Shown: positions 39,931 to 50,059 of the stretch, in pieces
Layout: every line of letters begins with the position of its first letter
Position numbering within the stretch: position 1 is the first letter of the stretch
Source of the DNA: CAVTAV01 sp963732795
GTDB lineage: Bacteria; Pseudomonadota; Alphaproteobacteria; CAVTAV01
NCBI GenBank assembly: GCA_963732795.1
Contig: CAVTAV010000011.1
Coordinates: forward strand, 97,023-161,022
Length of the DNA: 64,000 nucleotides
Direction of reading: 5' to 3'
Program-made: the position numbers and the translations under genes
Notes under the pieces: model-generated
Seen by the model: only the letters and a program-made list of their open reading frames with translations
Told to the model about the DNA's origin: nothing
Database searches by the model: none

Positions 39931-40904
39931 CCGTCGCGCGATCGATCATAACGGGCTGCGGCGCCTATCTGCCGGAGCAGCGGGTCAGCAACGACGAGCT
40001 GAGCCGCACGGTCGACACCAGCGACGAATGGATCGTCGAGCGGACCGGCATCAAATTCCGCCACATCGCTGCAAAGGGCGAGAAGACCTCGGACCTGGCG
40101 CTCGCGGCCGCGCGCGGTGCCCTGACCTCGGCGGGCGTGGAGCCGGCGGACCTGGACCTCGTCATCGTCGCGACCGCGACGCCCGACGAGACCTTTCCGG
40201 CGACCGCGACGATCGTGCAGGCGGCGCTCGGCATGACCTCGGGCGCGGCGTTCGACGTGCAGGCCGTTTGCTCCGGTTTCATCTACGCCCTTTCGATCGC
40301 CGACAACTTCATCAAGGCCGGACAGGCGAAGCGAATTCTCGTGATCGGCGCCGAAACCTTCTCGCGGATTCTCGATTGGACCGACCGCACCACCTGCGTG
40401 CTGTTCGGCGACGGCGCAGGCGCCGTCGTGGTCGAGGCGGCGACGGGCGAGGGCACTACGGGCGACCGCGGGATTCTTGCGACTCGGCTGCATTCCGATG
40501 GTCGTCAACACGATCTTCTCTATGTCGACGGCGGTCCGTCATCCACAGGCTCGACCGGTTTCGTGCGCATGAAGGGCCGCGAGGTGTTCCGTCACGCCGT
40601 CGTGAATCTCGCCGGTGTCGTGAAGGAGACTCTCGAGGCGGCAGGACTCGCGACTGACGACATCAACTGGATCGTGCCCCATCAGGCGAACCGCCGGATC
40701 CTCGACGGCACCGCGCGCAAGCTAGGAATTCCGCCGGAAAAGGTGATCATCACGGTGGACGAGCACGCCAATACGTCGGCCGCGTCGGTTCCGCTGGCGC
40801 TCAATCAGGCGGTCTCGGACGGCCGAATCAAACGCGGCGATCTCGTGCTTCTCGAAGCCATGGGCGGCGGCTTCACCTGGGGCGCGTGTCTCGTTCGCTG
40901 GTAA
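39927..40904 (+). CDS. fabH: Beta-ketoacyl-ACP synthase III
   Basis: Condenses acetyl-CoA with malonyl-ACP to start fatty-acid synthesis. The 325-residue protein shows the catalytic cysteine in V-Q-A-V-C-S-G-F-I-Y-A, the histidine in V-P-H-Q-A-N-R-R-I and the asparagine in D-E-H-A-N-T-S-A-A-S. The GTG start overlaps plsX by 4 bp, so translation is coupled. Intact, with normal length. ihfA follows after 94 bp. Confidence 0.97.
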   Translation: MTVARSIITGCGAYLPEQRVSNDELSRTVDTSDEWIVERTGIKFRHIAAKGEKTSDLALAAARGALTSAGVEPADLDLVIVATATPDETFPATATIVQAALGMTSGAAFDVQAVCSGFIYALSIADNFIKAGQAKRILVIGAETFSRILDWTDRTTCVLFGDGAGAVVVEAATGEGTTGDRGILATRLHSDGRQHDLLYVDGGPSSTGSTGFVRMKGREVFRHAVVNLAGVVKETLEAAGLATDDINWIVPHQANRRILDGTARKLGIPPEKVIITVDEHANTSAASVPLALNQAVSDGRIKRGDLVLLEAMGGGFTWGACLVRW

Positions 40905-40998
40905 GCGCGGTTACATGAAATATGCACAGTCCCGTCATGATTGACGCAGTCCTGACTGGGCATTACGCTTTAAAGAGAGACCGAGGGGAGTAAACGCT

Positions 40999-41301
40999 AT
41001 GACCGACAAGACGGTGACCCGCGCGCAATTGAGCGAAGCGGTCTATCAGGAAGTAGGCCTGTCGCGCAACGAGTCTGCCGAGTTGGTCGAGGCCGTGATC
41101 CGCGAGATCTCGGACAGCCTGGTCAGGGGCAATAGCGTGAAGATTTCGTCGTTCGGAAGCTTTCTGTTGCGTAAGAAAGGCGGCCGCATGGGCCGCAATC
41201 CCAAGACCGGCGAGGAAGTGCCGATCGAACCGCGTCGCGTTTTGGTCTTCCGACCCTCCCACGTTCTCAAGGAGCGCATCAATCGGTCGGCCACGGCCTG
41301 A
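40999..41301 (+). CDS. ihfA: Integration host factor alpha subunit
   Basis: A 100-residue HU/IHF-type DNA-bending protein. The sequence T-V-T-R-A-Q-L-S-E-A-V-Y-Q-E-V-G-L-S-R-N-E-S-A and the arm region R-K-K-G-G-R-M-G-R-N-P-K-T-G-E-E-V-P-I-E-P-R-R-V identify the IHF alpha chain; it keeps the proline at the arm tip (R-N-P-K-T-G). It acts as a heterodimer with IHF beta, not encoded here. The order fabH-ihfA-merR is typical of Alphaproteobacteria. Confidence 0.95.
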   Translation: MTDKTVTRAQLSEAVYQEVGLSRNESAELVEAVIREISDSLVRGNSVKISSFGSFLLRKKGGRMGRNPKTGEEVPIEPRRVLVFRPSHVLKERINRSATA

Positions 41302-41345
41302 CCGGTTCTTCGAGTATGCGCGCGTCAGTGTAGGAGGGTGGACGT

Positions 41346-41777
41346 GTGGCGAAATCCAAAGAGGCTTTCCGGACGATAAGCGAGGTCGCTACCGAGCTCG
41401 ACGTGCCGCAGCATGTCCTGCGGTTCTGGGAATCCAAATTCATCCAGATCAAGCCTTTGAAGCGCGGTGGCGGCCGGCGTTACTACCGCCCCGAGGACAT
41501 CGATCTCCTCAAGGGCATCCAGCGCCTGCTTCATACCGAAGGCTACACGATCAAGGGCGTCCAGAAGATTTTTCGCGAGCATGGCGCGAAGGCGGTCCTC
41601 CGCGGCACGAGCGGCGCCCCCAAGCCGGCCCCCGAACAGCCGACCCTGCCAAATGCCATATCCGAGCCGGCAGAGGCAGAAGCCGAGCGTCCTCTGTCTG
41701 CCTTCCATCGCCGTTTGTTGACGGCGCTCAGGAGCGATCTCAGCGAAATCCGCCGTCTGCTGAAGAGCACGCAATAG
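41346..41777 (+). CDS. MerR-family transcriptional regulator
   Basis: A 143-residue regulator starting at GTG 41346. The N-terminal winged helix (about residues 10-78) has T-I-S-E-V-A-T-E-L-D-V-P-Q-H-V-L-R-F-W-E-S-K-F and R-R-Y-Y-R-P-E-D-I, then L-H-T-E-G-Y-T-I-K-G-V-Q. The C-terminal half is proline- and alanine-rich and lacks metal-binding cysteines, so it is not a metal sensor. This is the standard MerR gene between ihfA and tRNA-Pro in the class. Targets unknown. Confidence 0.9.
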   Translation: MAKSKEAFRTISEVATELDVPQHVLRFWESKFIQIKPLKRGGGRRYYRPEDIDLLKGIQRLLHTEGYTIKGVQKIFREHGAKAVLRGTSGAPKPAPEQPTLPNAISEPAEAEAERPLSAFHRRLLTALRSDLSEIRRLLKSTQ

Positions 41778-41861
41778 AACGGCGGGTCGGAGGGCCGGAG
41801 GTTATCGTTGCCCTTTCCATCCAGCCCTTAGTATAGTGCGCGCCGGCCGAACCCGGCCTGT

Positions 41862-41938
<77 letters not shown>

Positions 41939-41951
41939 AATTTTGCGATCG

Positions 41952-43752
<1,801 letters not shown>

Positions 43753-43762
43753 GCGACCCGTC

Positions 43763-44701
43763 CTATTCGCGGGCGAGGGCGGCGGCCCCGATCAGGCCGA
43801 CATCGGTACCCAATGCAGCGATGGTGGGAACGCGGTCGAGGACGTTGCCGTAGCGCCCACGTGCCTCGAAGCGGCGGCGGAAGCCGCTCGACTTCAAGAA
43901 AGGCAGGATGGACTGAACGATCCCGCCGACGAGACAGACCCGGCGGGCCTTGACCATCAGGGCCATGTCGCCCGCCGCCGCGCCGAGCAGGCTGCAGAAA
44001 CGATCCAGCACGGCGCGGCAGGTCGGGTCGTTTCCGGCGAGGGCGAGGCGGATGATGTCCTCCGGCGTCGGCGCCTCGCGGCCCCCGCTCAGGATTCCAT
44101 AGAGCCGGCGCAAACCCGGTCCGCACAGGATGTGTTCCCATGACGGTGCGTCGTCGCTTTGAACAAGCGCCTCGGCGATCGCGATTTCTGCCGTGTCGGA
44201 CGGCGCGAAGCCGAGATGGCCGCCTTCCGATTCGAGAACCCGGGCCGGCGGACCGGGATCGACGATAACGCCCGCACCGAGCCCGGTGCCCGGACCCAAT
44301 GCGACCCAGGGGCCGTCTGCGCTGCTATCCGGGCCGACGGGGCCGATCGGTTCGAGCCGGTCCGGCGTCAGGCTCGCGACACCGTGGGACATCGCGAAGA
44401 AGTCGTTGACGATGCGAAGATTCTGGAGCCCGAGCTCGGCCTGGAGCGCCGCGATCGAAAACCGCCACGGGCCGTTGTTCTGAATGACCATGTCGCCCAG
44501 GATCGGGCACGCGACGGCGAGCGTGGCGCGATCCGGGCGGGCGCCCGACAGGCCGGCAAGATAGGTGCGGATGGCGTCGGCGATGGTCGCGTGCTCGGCG
44601 CATTTGAAGCTGCGCGGCTCGATCGGCACCGGCGGCCCCTTCGGCTCGGCCAGCGCGAAGCGTGCGTTGGTTCCTCCGATGTCGCCGATCAGTGCGGTCA
44701 C
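43763..44701 (-). CDS. glk: Glucokinase
   Basis: Phosphorylates glucose with ATP. The 312-residue protein is of the proteobacterial glucokinase group: phosphate-binding L-I-G-D-I-G-G-T-N-A-R-F-A-L, catalytic region I-V-N-D-F-F-A-M-S-H-G, A-L-G-P-G-T-G-L-G-A-G-V-I, and E-G-G-H-L-G-F-A-P with the sugar-binding Glu and His. It is convergent with recQ (10-bp gap). Intact. Confidence 0.92.
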   Translation of the reverse strand: MTALIGDIGGTNARFALAEPKGPPVPIEPRSFKCAEHATIADAIRTYLAGLSGARPDRATLAVACPILGDMVIQNNGPWRFSIAALQAELGLQNLRIVNDFFAMSHGVASLTPDRLEPIGPVGPDSSADGPWVALGPGTGLGAGVIVDPGPPARVLESEGGHLGFAPSDTAEIAIAEALVQSDDAPSWEHILCGPGLRRLYGILSGGREAPTPEDIIRLALAGNDPTCRAVLDRFCSLLGAAAGDMALMVKARRVCLVGGIVQSILPFLKSSGFRRRFEARGRYGNVLDRVPTIAALGTDVGLIGAAALARE

Positions 44702-44820
44702 GAGACGATCCCCCCGGCGCGGGTCTCAGGCCGTCGTCGCGACGGCGTCCCGCTGGCCGGAACTTTCTCGGCCAGAGCGCGCCAATTTGCAAACGATCTT
44801 TGGCCCGGCGGGATGAGGCT

Positions 44821-45076
44821 TCAGAGCTCGTCCTCGTCTTCCTCGTCCCGTTCCAGGGCTTCCATCACCTTGAGGACGATCGTATCGGCCGGCTTTTCGA
44901 GATCCTCGCCGAGCGACGTGTTGCCCGAGACGCGCATGAAGGCTTCCATGACCTGCTCGGCATTCGCCCCCGTGCCCAGAATTCTCGAGCACCGTTTCGT
45001 CCTCCACCGGGCCGAGGATGGATCGTACCTCGTCGCCCGACAACACGGCATGGGTTTTCGGTCTGGCTCTGGACAT
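44821..45076 (-). CDS. Small acidic hypothetical protein (one frameshift)
   Basis: A protein of about 84 residues: M-S-R-A-R-P-K-T-H-A-V-L-S-G-D-E-V-R-S-I-L-G, then D-E-T-V-L-E-I-L-G-T-G-A-N-A-E-Q-V-M, ending in the acidic tail E-R-D-E-E-D-E-D-E-L. An extra A near 44985 breaks the frame between V-L-E and I-L-G. It appears fully helical and soluble. It lies 17 bp downstream of the DUF3775 gene and is probably cotranscribed. I do not recognise a family; both genes look like small alphaproteobacterial conserved proteins. Confidence 0.5.
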
Positions 45077-45093
45077 TTCGCTCCCGCTCCGGG

Positions 45094-45498
45094 TTAGAGA
45101 TGGCCCATATCGAACTCGTTGCAGTCCTCCCCAAGCTGGTTCAGCCCTTCTTCGAGATAATCGGCGATCAGCGGGTCGCCAAGAAGATATTCGGACGCGC
45201 GGTCGTTGGCCTCCTGATGGGCTTCTGCCAGGGCATCGGCCCATTCGTCGGCGCCATAGGTGCCGCGGCCGACCCAGGACAGGGCCACGAGCGCGCATTG
45301 CTCGTCGCGATCCAGCGAATCTATGAATGTCTTCAGTTCCTCGAAAGTCGAGTCGTCGGCATAATCCTGCAGCACGACGCTTTCCCGGTCGTCCGATTCG
45401 TTCGATCCCGGGTTCTCTTCCTCGGGCGCGACCTTGGCGTCGAACTCCCGGGCCTTGACGATTACAAAGCAGACCTTGTCGGTGGCGATCTCTTCCAT
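45094..45498 (-). CDS. DUF3775 domain protein
   Basis: A 134-residue soluble acidic protein. The pattern V-C-F-V-I-V-K-A-R-E-F-D-A-K-V, then S-N-E-S-D-D-R-E-S-V-V-L-Q-D-Y-A-D-D-S-T-F-E-E-L and D-R-D-E-Q-C-A-L-V-A-L-S-W-V-G-R-G-T-Y, and Y-L-L-G-D-P-L-I-A-D-Y-L-E-E-G, matches the DUF3775 family of Alphaproteobacteria. Start 45498 (M-E-E-I-A-T-D-K) is taken because upstream residues in frame do not fit the family. Function unknown. Confidence 0.7.
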   Translation of the reverse strand: MEEIATDKVCFVIVKAREFDAKVAPEEENPGSNESDDRESVVLQDYADDSTFEELKTFIDSLDRDEQCALVALSWVGRGTYGADEWADALAEAHQEANDRASEYLLGDPLIADYLEEGLNQLGEDCNEFDMGHL

Positions 45499-45957
45499 CG
45501 GTGGCTTTCCCCTTATCCGAACTGCCGAAGCGAACGCGACACTAGAACCGGACCGCGCAACGGCGTTGACCGAAATCAACGGCAAAGTCGAGTCGCGGTG
45601 CTCAACTGTCCGGACGGGAACTCGAGTGCTGTGACCATGTGTCGCGTCGGCATTCGGCCGTCGTATTGGAGATAGAAAGGCCGGGCCGTTTATCCAAGGG
45701 CCGAATAATGTTGATTTATCAAAATACTATGCCATGCTCGCGAATACGGCCGGACAACAAGGCTGTATTGGCCGTCGGGAGAGGACGGTCCGCAGGGTCT
45801 CGGGGATCGCGTCGTGTAACCTTGATGCGTCCGGCAGGGGCTTGTTCGGTTACATGCTTGTGATGTAGTTTGGCGCCGTTGCCGACGCGGGTTTATATTA
45901 AGCCACGCGGCCTTAGAGGCGGCAGTTGAAGTAACCATAACGGGGGGCATACCATCC
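45499..45957. other. Non-coding gap of 459 bp
   Basis: No convincing gene. It separates the minus-strand DUF3775 gene from the plus-strand pair of membrane proteins, so it should hold two divergent promoters. The middle part (about 45705-45740) is AT-rich. A short AT-rich patch TTTATATTAAG lies about 65 bp before the next gene. Short frames on both strands have no recognisable content. Confidence 0.5.
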
Positions 45958-46443
45958 ATGGGAGTTTTGGAAGCTCTTAGCAACACCGCGCTCTCGCGGT
46001 ATATGGCAGAGTCTCTGTGGGGGTACCCCATCGCGTTGACTCTTCATGCGATCGGCATGGGTCTTTTGGTCGGCGTCGTCTGCATTCTCAATCTTCGGGT
46101 GCTGGGCGTGTTTCGGCAGATACCGTTCACCGGCCTGAACAAGTGGTTCCCGGTGATCCTGGTCGGCTTCCTGGTCAATTTGTGCTCGGGGACGATGCTG
46201 TATCTGTCCGATCCGGCGAATCTGGTGAAGAACTGGGCCTTCGACGTGAAGATCGTCCTGGTCGTTATCGGCATGATCCTGCTTCTCGCGATGCGCGCCA
46301 CGCCGGCGTTCAAGAACATCTCCTCCATGCCGGCCGCCGCGATCGGCGGAAACCCGTCGAAGGTGATCGCGATCGTGTCTCTGATCGTCTGGCTCACCGC
46401 CATCACGTCGGGCCGCCTGACCGGCTACGTCACCGTTTACTAG
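45958..46443 (+). CDS. Four-helix membrane protein, DUF6644-like, copy 1
   Basis: A 161-residue inner-membrane protein with four predicted helices (about residues 22-46, 65-86, 98-118 and 133-153). The first carries Y-P-I-A-L-T-L-H-A-I-G-M-G-L-L-V-G, followed by L-N-L-R-V-L-G-V-F. The combination of an in-membrane histidine and L-R-x-L-G resembles DUF6644-type proteins, which have no known function. It is followed 9 bp later by a diverged copy, so the two may form a heteromeric complex. The ATG at 45958 is weakly preceded by an SD-like sequence. Confidence 0.6.
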   Translation: MGVLEALSNTALSRYMAESLWGYPIALTLHAIGMGLLVGVVCILNLRVLGVFRQIPFTGLNKWFPVILVGFLVNLCSGTMLYLSDPANLVKNWAFDVKIVLVVIGMILLLAMRATPAFKNISSMPAAAIGGNPSKVIAIVSLIVWLTAITSGRLTGYVTVY

Positions 46444-46452
46444 GGGCCCGCC

Positions 46453-46938
46453 ATGAACGTTCAACACATCCTCAACTCCATCGAGCAAACTGGGCTGTCA
46501 CATTGGGTCATGGGCCATTATTGGGTTTGGCCGACCATGGAGACGATGCATTTCGTCGGCCTGTCGGCTCTGTTCGGCGGTCTCGCGCTCGCCGACCTGC
46601 GGCTCATCGGCTATATGAAGAACATCCCGTACAAGGCGTTGTCCAAGATCATCCCGCTCGCGGTGGTCGGTTTCATCATCAATACGATTACCGGCGTCCT
46701 GTTCTTCATCGGCAATCCGCACCGCTATTACCCGAACGTGGCGTTCCGCTTCAAAATGCTGTGCATCCTGCTCGCCGGCCTGAACCTGCTGCTGTATCAA
46801 TTCGTGGTGAAGCCGAAGGCGGACACGTGGGGTGCAGGCGACAAGACGACCTGGATCGCGAAATGCGTCGGGGTGGCGTCGATTCTGCTGTGGATCGGCG
46901 TGATCACGGGCGGCCGCCTGATCCCCTTCCTCGAATAG
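46453..46938 (+). CDS. Four-helix membrane protein, DUF6644-like, copy 2
   Basis: A 161-residue paralogue of the preceding protein with the same length and helix layout. Conserved features are W-P-T-M-E-T-M-H-F-V-G-L-S-A-L-F-G-G (histidine in helix 1), L-A-D-L-R-L-I-G-Y, a polar G-N-P-H-R-Y-Y segment before helix 3, and a final I-G-V-I-T-G-G-R-L that parallels I-T-S-G-R-L in copy 1. Sequence identity between copies is low outside these points. Function unknown; heme or cation binding through the conserved histidine is possible but unproven. Confidence 0.6.
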   Translation: MNVQHILNSIEQTGLSHWVMGHYWVWPTMETMHFVGLSALFGGLALADLRLIGYMKNIPYKALSKIIPLAVVGFIINTITGVLFFIGNPHRYYPNVAFRFKMLCILLAGLNLLLYQFVVKPKADTWGAGDKTTWIAKCVGVASILLWIGVITGGRLIPFLE

Positions 46939-47115
46939 ACGTCTCGGCCCTTACGGCCTGCTCCGCCTGCCGGCTATTCCGGCGGGCGGATTCATGGTAA
47001 ATTCCAACATGGTTAATTCCTGACGCGCCGGTATCTCCGGCGCGTCGTTTCCGGTTTTCTCCGCCTTCTGCGTTCGACGTGCCTTTCCCCCATGGTCCGC
47101 GTTTGAAGGAGATGA

Positions 47116-47361
47116 GTGTTGAGTGCCGGTTACGGTCCGAGACGGGGCGCGCATTACCCTGATTCCGAGGATGGTGCTCGCGGTCTGGTCATCGATATGA
47201 CCGCTTTCGCCGCCGCCAGCATCGTCGATATCGAGCCCCATCCGTCGATCCCCGGCTGCTGGATCGTCAGCTTCCCGCGCCGCAAGCTCCGCACCTATGT
47301 CGGCGACCATCCGATGGCCCCGGATTTCGAGCTCGTGAAGGACGAGTCGAAGAGCGCGTGA
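47116..47361 (+). CDS. Small hypothetical protein
   Basis: An 81-residue protein starting at GTG 47116 (GAAGGAGATGA upstream, a good ribosome binding site). The middle is V-D-I-E-P-H-P-S-I-P-G-C-W-I-V-S-F-P-R-R-K-L-R, which could form a small beta sheet; the ends are polar. No family recognised. It lies 37 bp upstream of the ABC importer genes on the same strand and may belong to the same transcript. Confidence 0.5.
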   Translation: MLSAGYGPRRGAHYPDSEDGARGLVIDMTAFAAASIVDIEPHPSIPGCWIVSFPRRKLRTYVGDHPMAPDFELVKDESKSA

Positions 47362-47397
47362 TGGGCCGGCCGAAGCCGTGCTTTCGATGGATCGCCG

Positions 47398-48423
47398 ATG
47401 CGCATTTGGGCTAGGATGCGCCCCATGATCAGGGGATGTCTTCTCGCACTTGTATTTACAGCTGTTGCGCAAAGCGTCGCGCCGGCCGTGGCGGCCGAGT
47501 CCATCACCTTTGCGACCGACTGGAAGGCCGAGGCCGAGCATGGCGGCTTCTATCAGGCGCTGGCGAAGGGCTTCTATAAGCGCGAAGGCCTCGACGTCCG
47601 GATCCGCCAGGGCGGGCCGCAACTCGACAACCAGCAGCTCATGGCCGCCGGCGCGCTCGATTTCGCCATGGCGTCGAACAGCTTCTATGCCATCAATCTC
47701 CTGCAGGCCGGGGCGGATGCGACCGTCGTGATGGCGTCGTTCCAGAAGGATCCCCAGATTCTGATGACCCATCCGCGCGACGACATCAACTCGATCGCCG
47801 ACATGAAGGGCAAGCCGATCATGATCGGCAACAGCGCGATCAACACTTTCTGGGCCTGGCTCAAAGCGCGGTTCGGCTTCTCGGACAGCCAGATCCGCAA
47901 ATACACCTTCAACATCGCGCCCTGGCTCGTCGACAAGAACGCGATCCAGGAAGGCTATGTGTCGAGCGAGCCGTTTCTTGCCGAGCAGCAGGGTGTGAAG
48001 CCCAAGGTGTTCCTCTTGGCGGATGAAGGCTATCCCGGCTATGCGGCGATGATCATGGTTCAGAACAAGATTATCCAGTCGAAGCCGGAGGTGGTGCAGG
48101 CCTTCGTGAACGCGACGATCGACGGCTGGTACAGCTATCTCTATGGCGATCCCGCCCCGGGCAACGCCCTGATCAAAAAGGACAATCCCGAGATGACGGA
48201 TGCGCTTCTCGCCTTCGCCATCGCCAGGATGAAGTCGAACGGGATTGTCGATAGCGGCGATTCGAAGACCCTCGGCATCGGCGCGATGACGCCCGCGCGC
48301 TGGAACACATTCTACACCACCATGCGCGACGACGGCGTCTATCCGGCGGGGCTCGACGTCTCGAAGGCCTATACGACCCGCTTCGTCAACAAGGGCCGTG
48401 GGGTGCGGCCGCAAAGCCAGTGA
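47398..48423 (+). CDS. ABC transporter substrate-binding protein, NMT1/THI5-like
   Basis: A 341-residue periplasmic binding protein with a signal peptide ending about P-A-V-A-A-E (residue 34). The mature start T-F-A-T-D-W-K-A-E-A-E-H-G-G-F-Y-Q-A-L-A-K-G-F-Y-K-R-E-G-L-D-V matches the NMT1/THI5-like fold, used for thiamine-pyrimidine precursors, taurine/alkanesulfonates and similar ligands. The H-G-G-F-Y segment resembles pyrimidine-binding ThiY proteins, so hydroxymethylpyrimidine or a thiamine breakdown product is a reasonable guess. No TPP riboswitch was recognised upstream. Later ATG codons at 47416 and 47425 are alternative starts. It overlaps the ATPase gene by 4 bp. Confidence 0.8.
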   Translation: MRIWARMRPMIRGCLLALVFTAVAQSVAPAVAAESITFATDWKAEAEHGGFYQALAKGFYKREGLDVRIRQGGPQLDNQQLMAAGALDFAMASNSFYAINLLQAGADATVVMASFQKDPQILMTHPRDDINSIADMKGKPIMIGNSAINTFWAWLKARFGFSDSQIRKYTFNIAPWLVDKNAIQEGYVSSEPFLAEQQGVKPKVFLLADEGYPGYAAMIMVQNKIIQSKPEVVQAFVNATIDGWYSYLYGDPAPGNALIKKDNPEMTDALLAFAIARMKSNGIVDSGDSKTLGIGAMTPARWNTFYTTMRDDGVYPAGLDVSKAYTTRFVNKGRGVRPQSQ

Positions 48424-49172
48424 CCCCGCCCGATCCGCTAGTCGAATTCCGCAAGGTCGGCAAACGCTTCGACCGACTGGCCGCGCTCAACGATATCGAT
48501 CTCACCGTCGGGAAGGGCGAGTTCGTCTCCCTGGTCGGGCCGTCCGGATGCGGCAAGAGCACGATACTGCGCCTGATCGCCGGGCTGACCCAGCCGACCA
48601 CAGGCGACATCCACTGGGCCGGGAGAGCGGCCGACCACCGCGTCGGTTTCGTCTTTCAGGAGCCGACCCTCATGCCCTGGGCGAGCGTCGCCGCGAATAT
48701 CCGCCTACCGTTGGACTTGCAGGGCGTGGCGGATAGCGGCCAAGTGAGCGACGTGATCGCGCGGGTGGGCCTGGAGGGTTTCGAGCGCGCCGTGCCGGCC
48801 GAGCTTTCTGGCGGCATGAAGATGCGGGCCTCGCTCGCCCGGGCGCTGATAACCAATCCCTCGCTCCTGCTTCTCGACGAGCCCTTCGCCGCGCTGGACG
48901 AGATCACCCGCTTCAAGCTGAACGACGATCTTCTCGCGCTGTGGCGGAACGGGGGCTGGACCGTCGTCTTCGTCACCCATAGCGTTTATGAGGCGGTCTA
49001 TCTCTCGAGCCGGGTCATCGTGATGACGCCGCGGCCGGGCCGGGTCGCCGAGGATATCGCAATCGACGTGCCCTATCCGCGAACCGAGCGCTTCCGCGCC
49101 GATCCGGCCTATCACGAATATTGCCGGCGGCTTTCCGCGAAGCTCCGCGAAGTCATGAGGACGGCGGCATGA
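48420..49172 (+). CDS. ABC transporter ATP-binding protein (NMT1/taurine-type importer)
   Basis: A 250-residue ATPase that powers the importer. Walker A is G-P-S-G-C-G-K-S-T, the Q-loop F-Q-E-P-T-L-M-P-W, the signature L-S-G-G-M-K-M-R, Walker B L-L-L-L-D-E-P-F-A-A-L-D, and the switch histidine T-H-S-V-Y-E-A. The M-P-W after the Q-loop and the signature L-S-G-G-M are typical of the SsuB/TauB/ThiZ group. The GTG start overlaps the binding protein stop, and the stop overlaps the permease start. Confidence 0.9.
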   Translation: MTPPDPLVEFRKVGKRFDRLAALNDIDLTVGKGEFVSLVGPSGCGKSTILRLIAGLTQPTTGDIHWAGRAADHRVGFVFQEPTLMPWASVAANIRLPLDLQGVADSGQVSDVIARVGLEGFERAVPAELSGGMKMRASLARALITNPSLLLLDEPFAALDEITRFKLNDDLLALWRNGGWTVVFVTHSVYEAVYLSSRVIVMTPRPGRVAEDIAIDVPYPRTERFRADPAYHEYCRRLSAKLREVMRTAA

Positions 49173-49954
49173 GCCGGGTCGTTCGTATCGCCGCGCCGAT
49201 CCTGTTCGGCATCGCCCTTCTCGTGGTGTGGGAGATGCTGGTGCGGACTCTGGAGATCCGCGTCTTCGTCCTGCCGGCGCCCTCTGTAATCTGGCAAAGC
49301 CTCGTCGAAAACTTCCCGAGCCTCATGGGATCGCTCTGGGTCACTCTTCGGATTACCCTCTTGGCCCTTGCCCTGGCGGTCGTCGGCGGCGTGGCGATGG
49401 CGATCCTGTTCACCACCAGCCGGACGGCGGAGACCACGCTGTTTCCTTATGCCGTCGCCCTTCAGGTGACGCCCATCGTTTCGATCGCGCCGCTGATCCT
49501 CATCTGGGTCGGCGTCGATCATGTCCAGCGCGCGCTCCTGATCCTCGCCTGGATCGCCGCCTTCTTTCCGATCCTGTCGAACACGGCCTTCGGCTTGAAG
49601 TCCGTCGATCCCAATCTGCGGGACCTCTTCCGGATCTACGGCGCGTCGCGGCTCCAGGTCCTGCTGCGGCTCGAAATGCCCTCGGCGCTTCCGCATTTCC
49701 TGGCCGGACTCAAAATTTCGGGCGGTTTGGCCCTGATTGGGACCGTTGTGGCCGAATTCGTCGCGATCTCCGGCGATTCGACCGGCCTCGCCTGGCGGAT
49801 CATCGAAGCCGGCAACCGGCTTCAGATTCCCAAAATGTTCGCTGCGCTCCTTCTGCTCTCGCTTCTCGGTATCGCGATCTATTTCTCGCTCTCGGCGCTT
49901 GAGCACGTCCTTCTCCGCCGCTGGCACACCAGCGTCCGGCGTGCGGATGTATGA
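49169..49954 (+). CDS. ABC transporter permease (NMT1/taurine-type importer)
   Basis: A 261-residue membrane subunit with six helices and the coupling loop R-I-Y-G-A-S-R-L-Q-V-L-L-R-L-E-M-P-S-A-L-P-H-F (an EAA-type motif). The first helix is P-I-L-F-G-I-A-L-L-V-V-W-E-M-L. ATG at 49169 overlaps the ATPase stop by 4 bp, so binding protein, ATPase and permease form one coupled operon. Substrate as discussed for the binding protein. Confidence 0.9.
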   Translation: MSRVVRIAAPILFGIALLVVWEMLVRTLEIRVFVLPAPSVIWQSLVENFPSLMGSLWVTLRITLLALALAVVGGVAMAILFTTSRTAETTLFPYAVALQVTPIVSIAPLILIWVGVDHVQRALLILAWIAAFFPILSNTAFGLKSVDPNLRDLFRIYGASRLQVLLRLEMPSALPHFLAGLKISGGLALIGTVVAEFVAISGDSTGLAWRIIEAGNRLQIPKMFAALLLLSLLGIAIYFSLSALEHVLLRRWHTSVRRADV

Positions 49955-50059
49955 CGCTATATGCGACCAAAAAGCGCTGATCGGGGCGCTTGCGGCGCGA
50001 TGCCTGGAACGGTACATGTTCGGATCGGTCGAAGGTAGGGAGAAGCCGGAAGGCGGGAG

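Noticed and set aside
47362..47397. TPP riboswitch before the NMT1/THI5-type importer
   Set aside because: The 36-bp gap is too short, and no TPP fold was seen before the small upstream gene.
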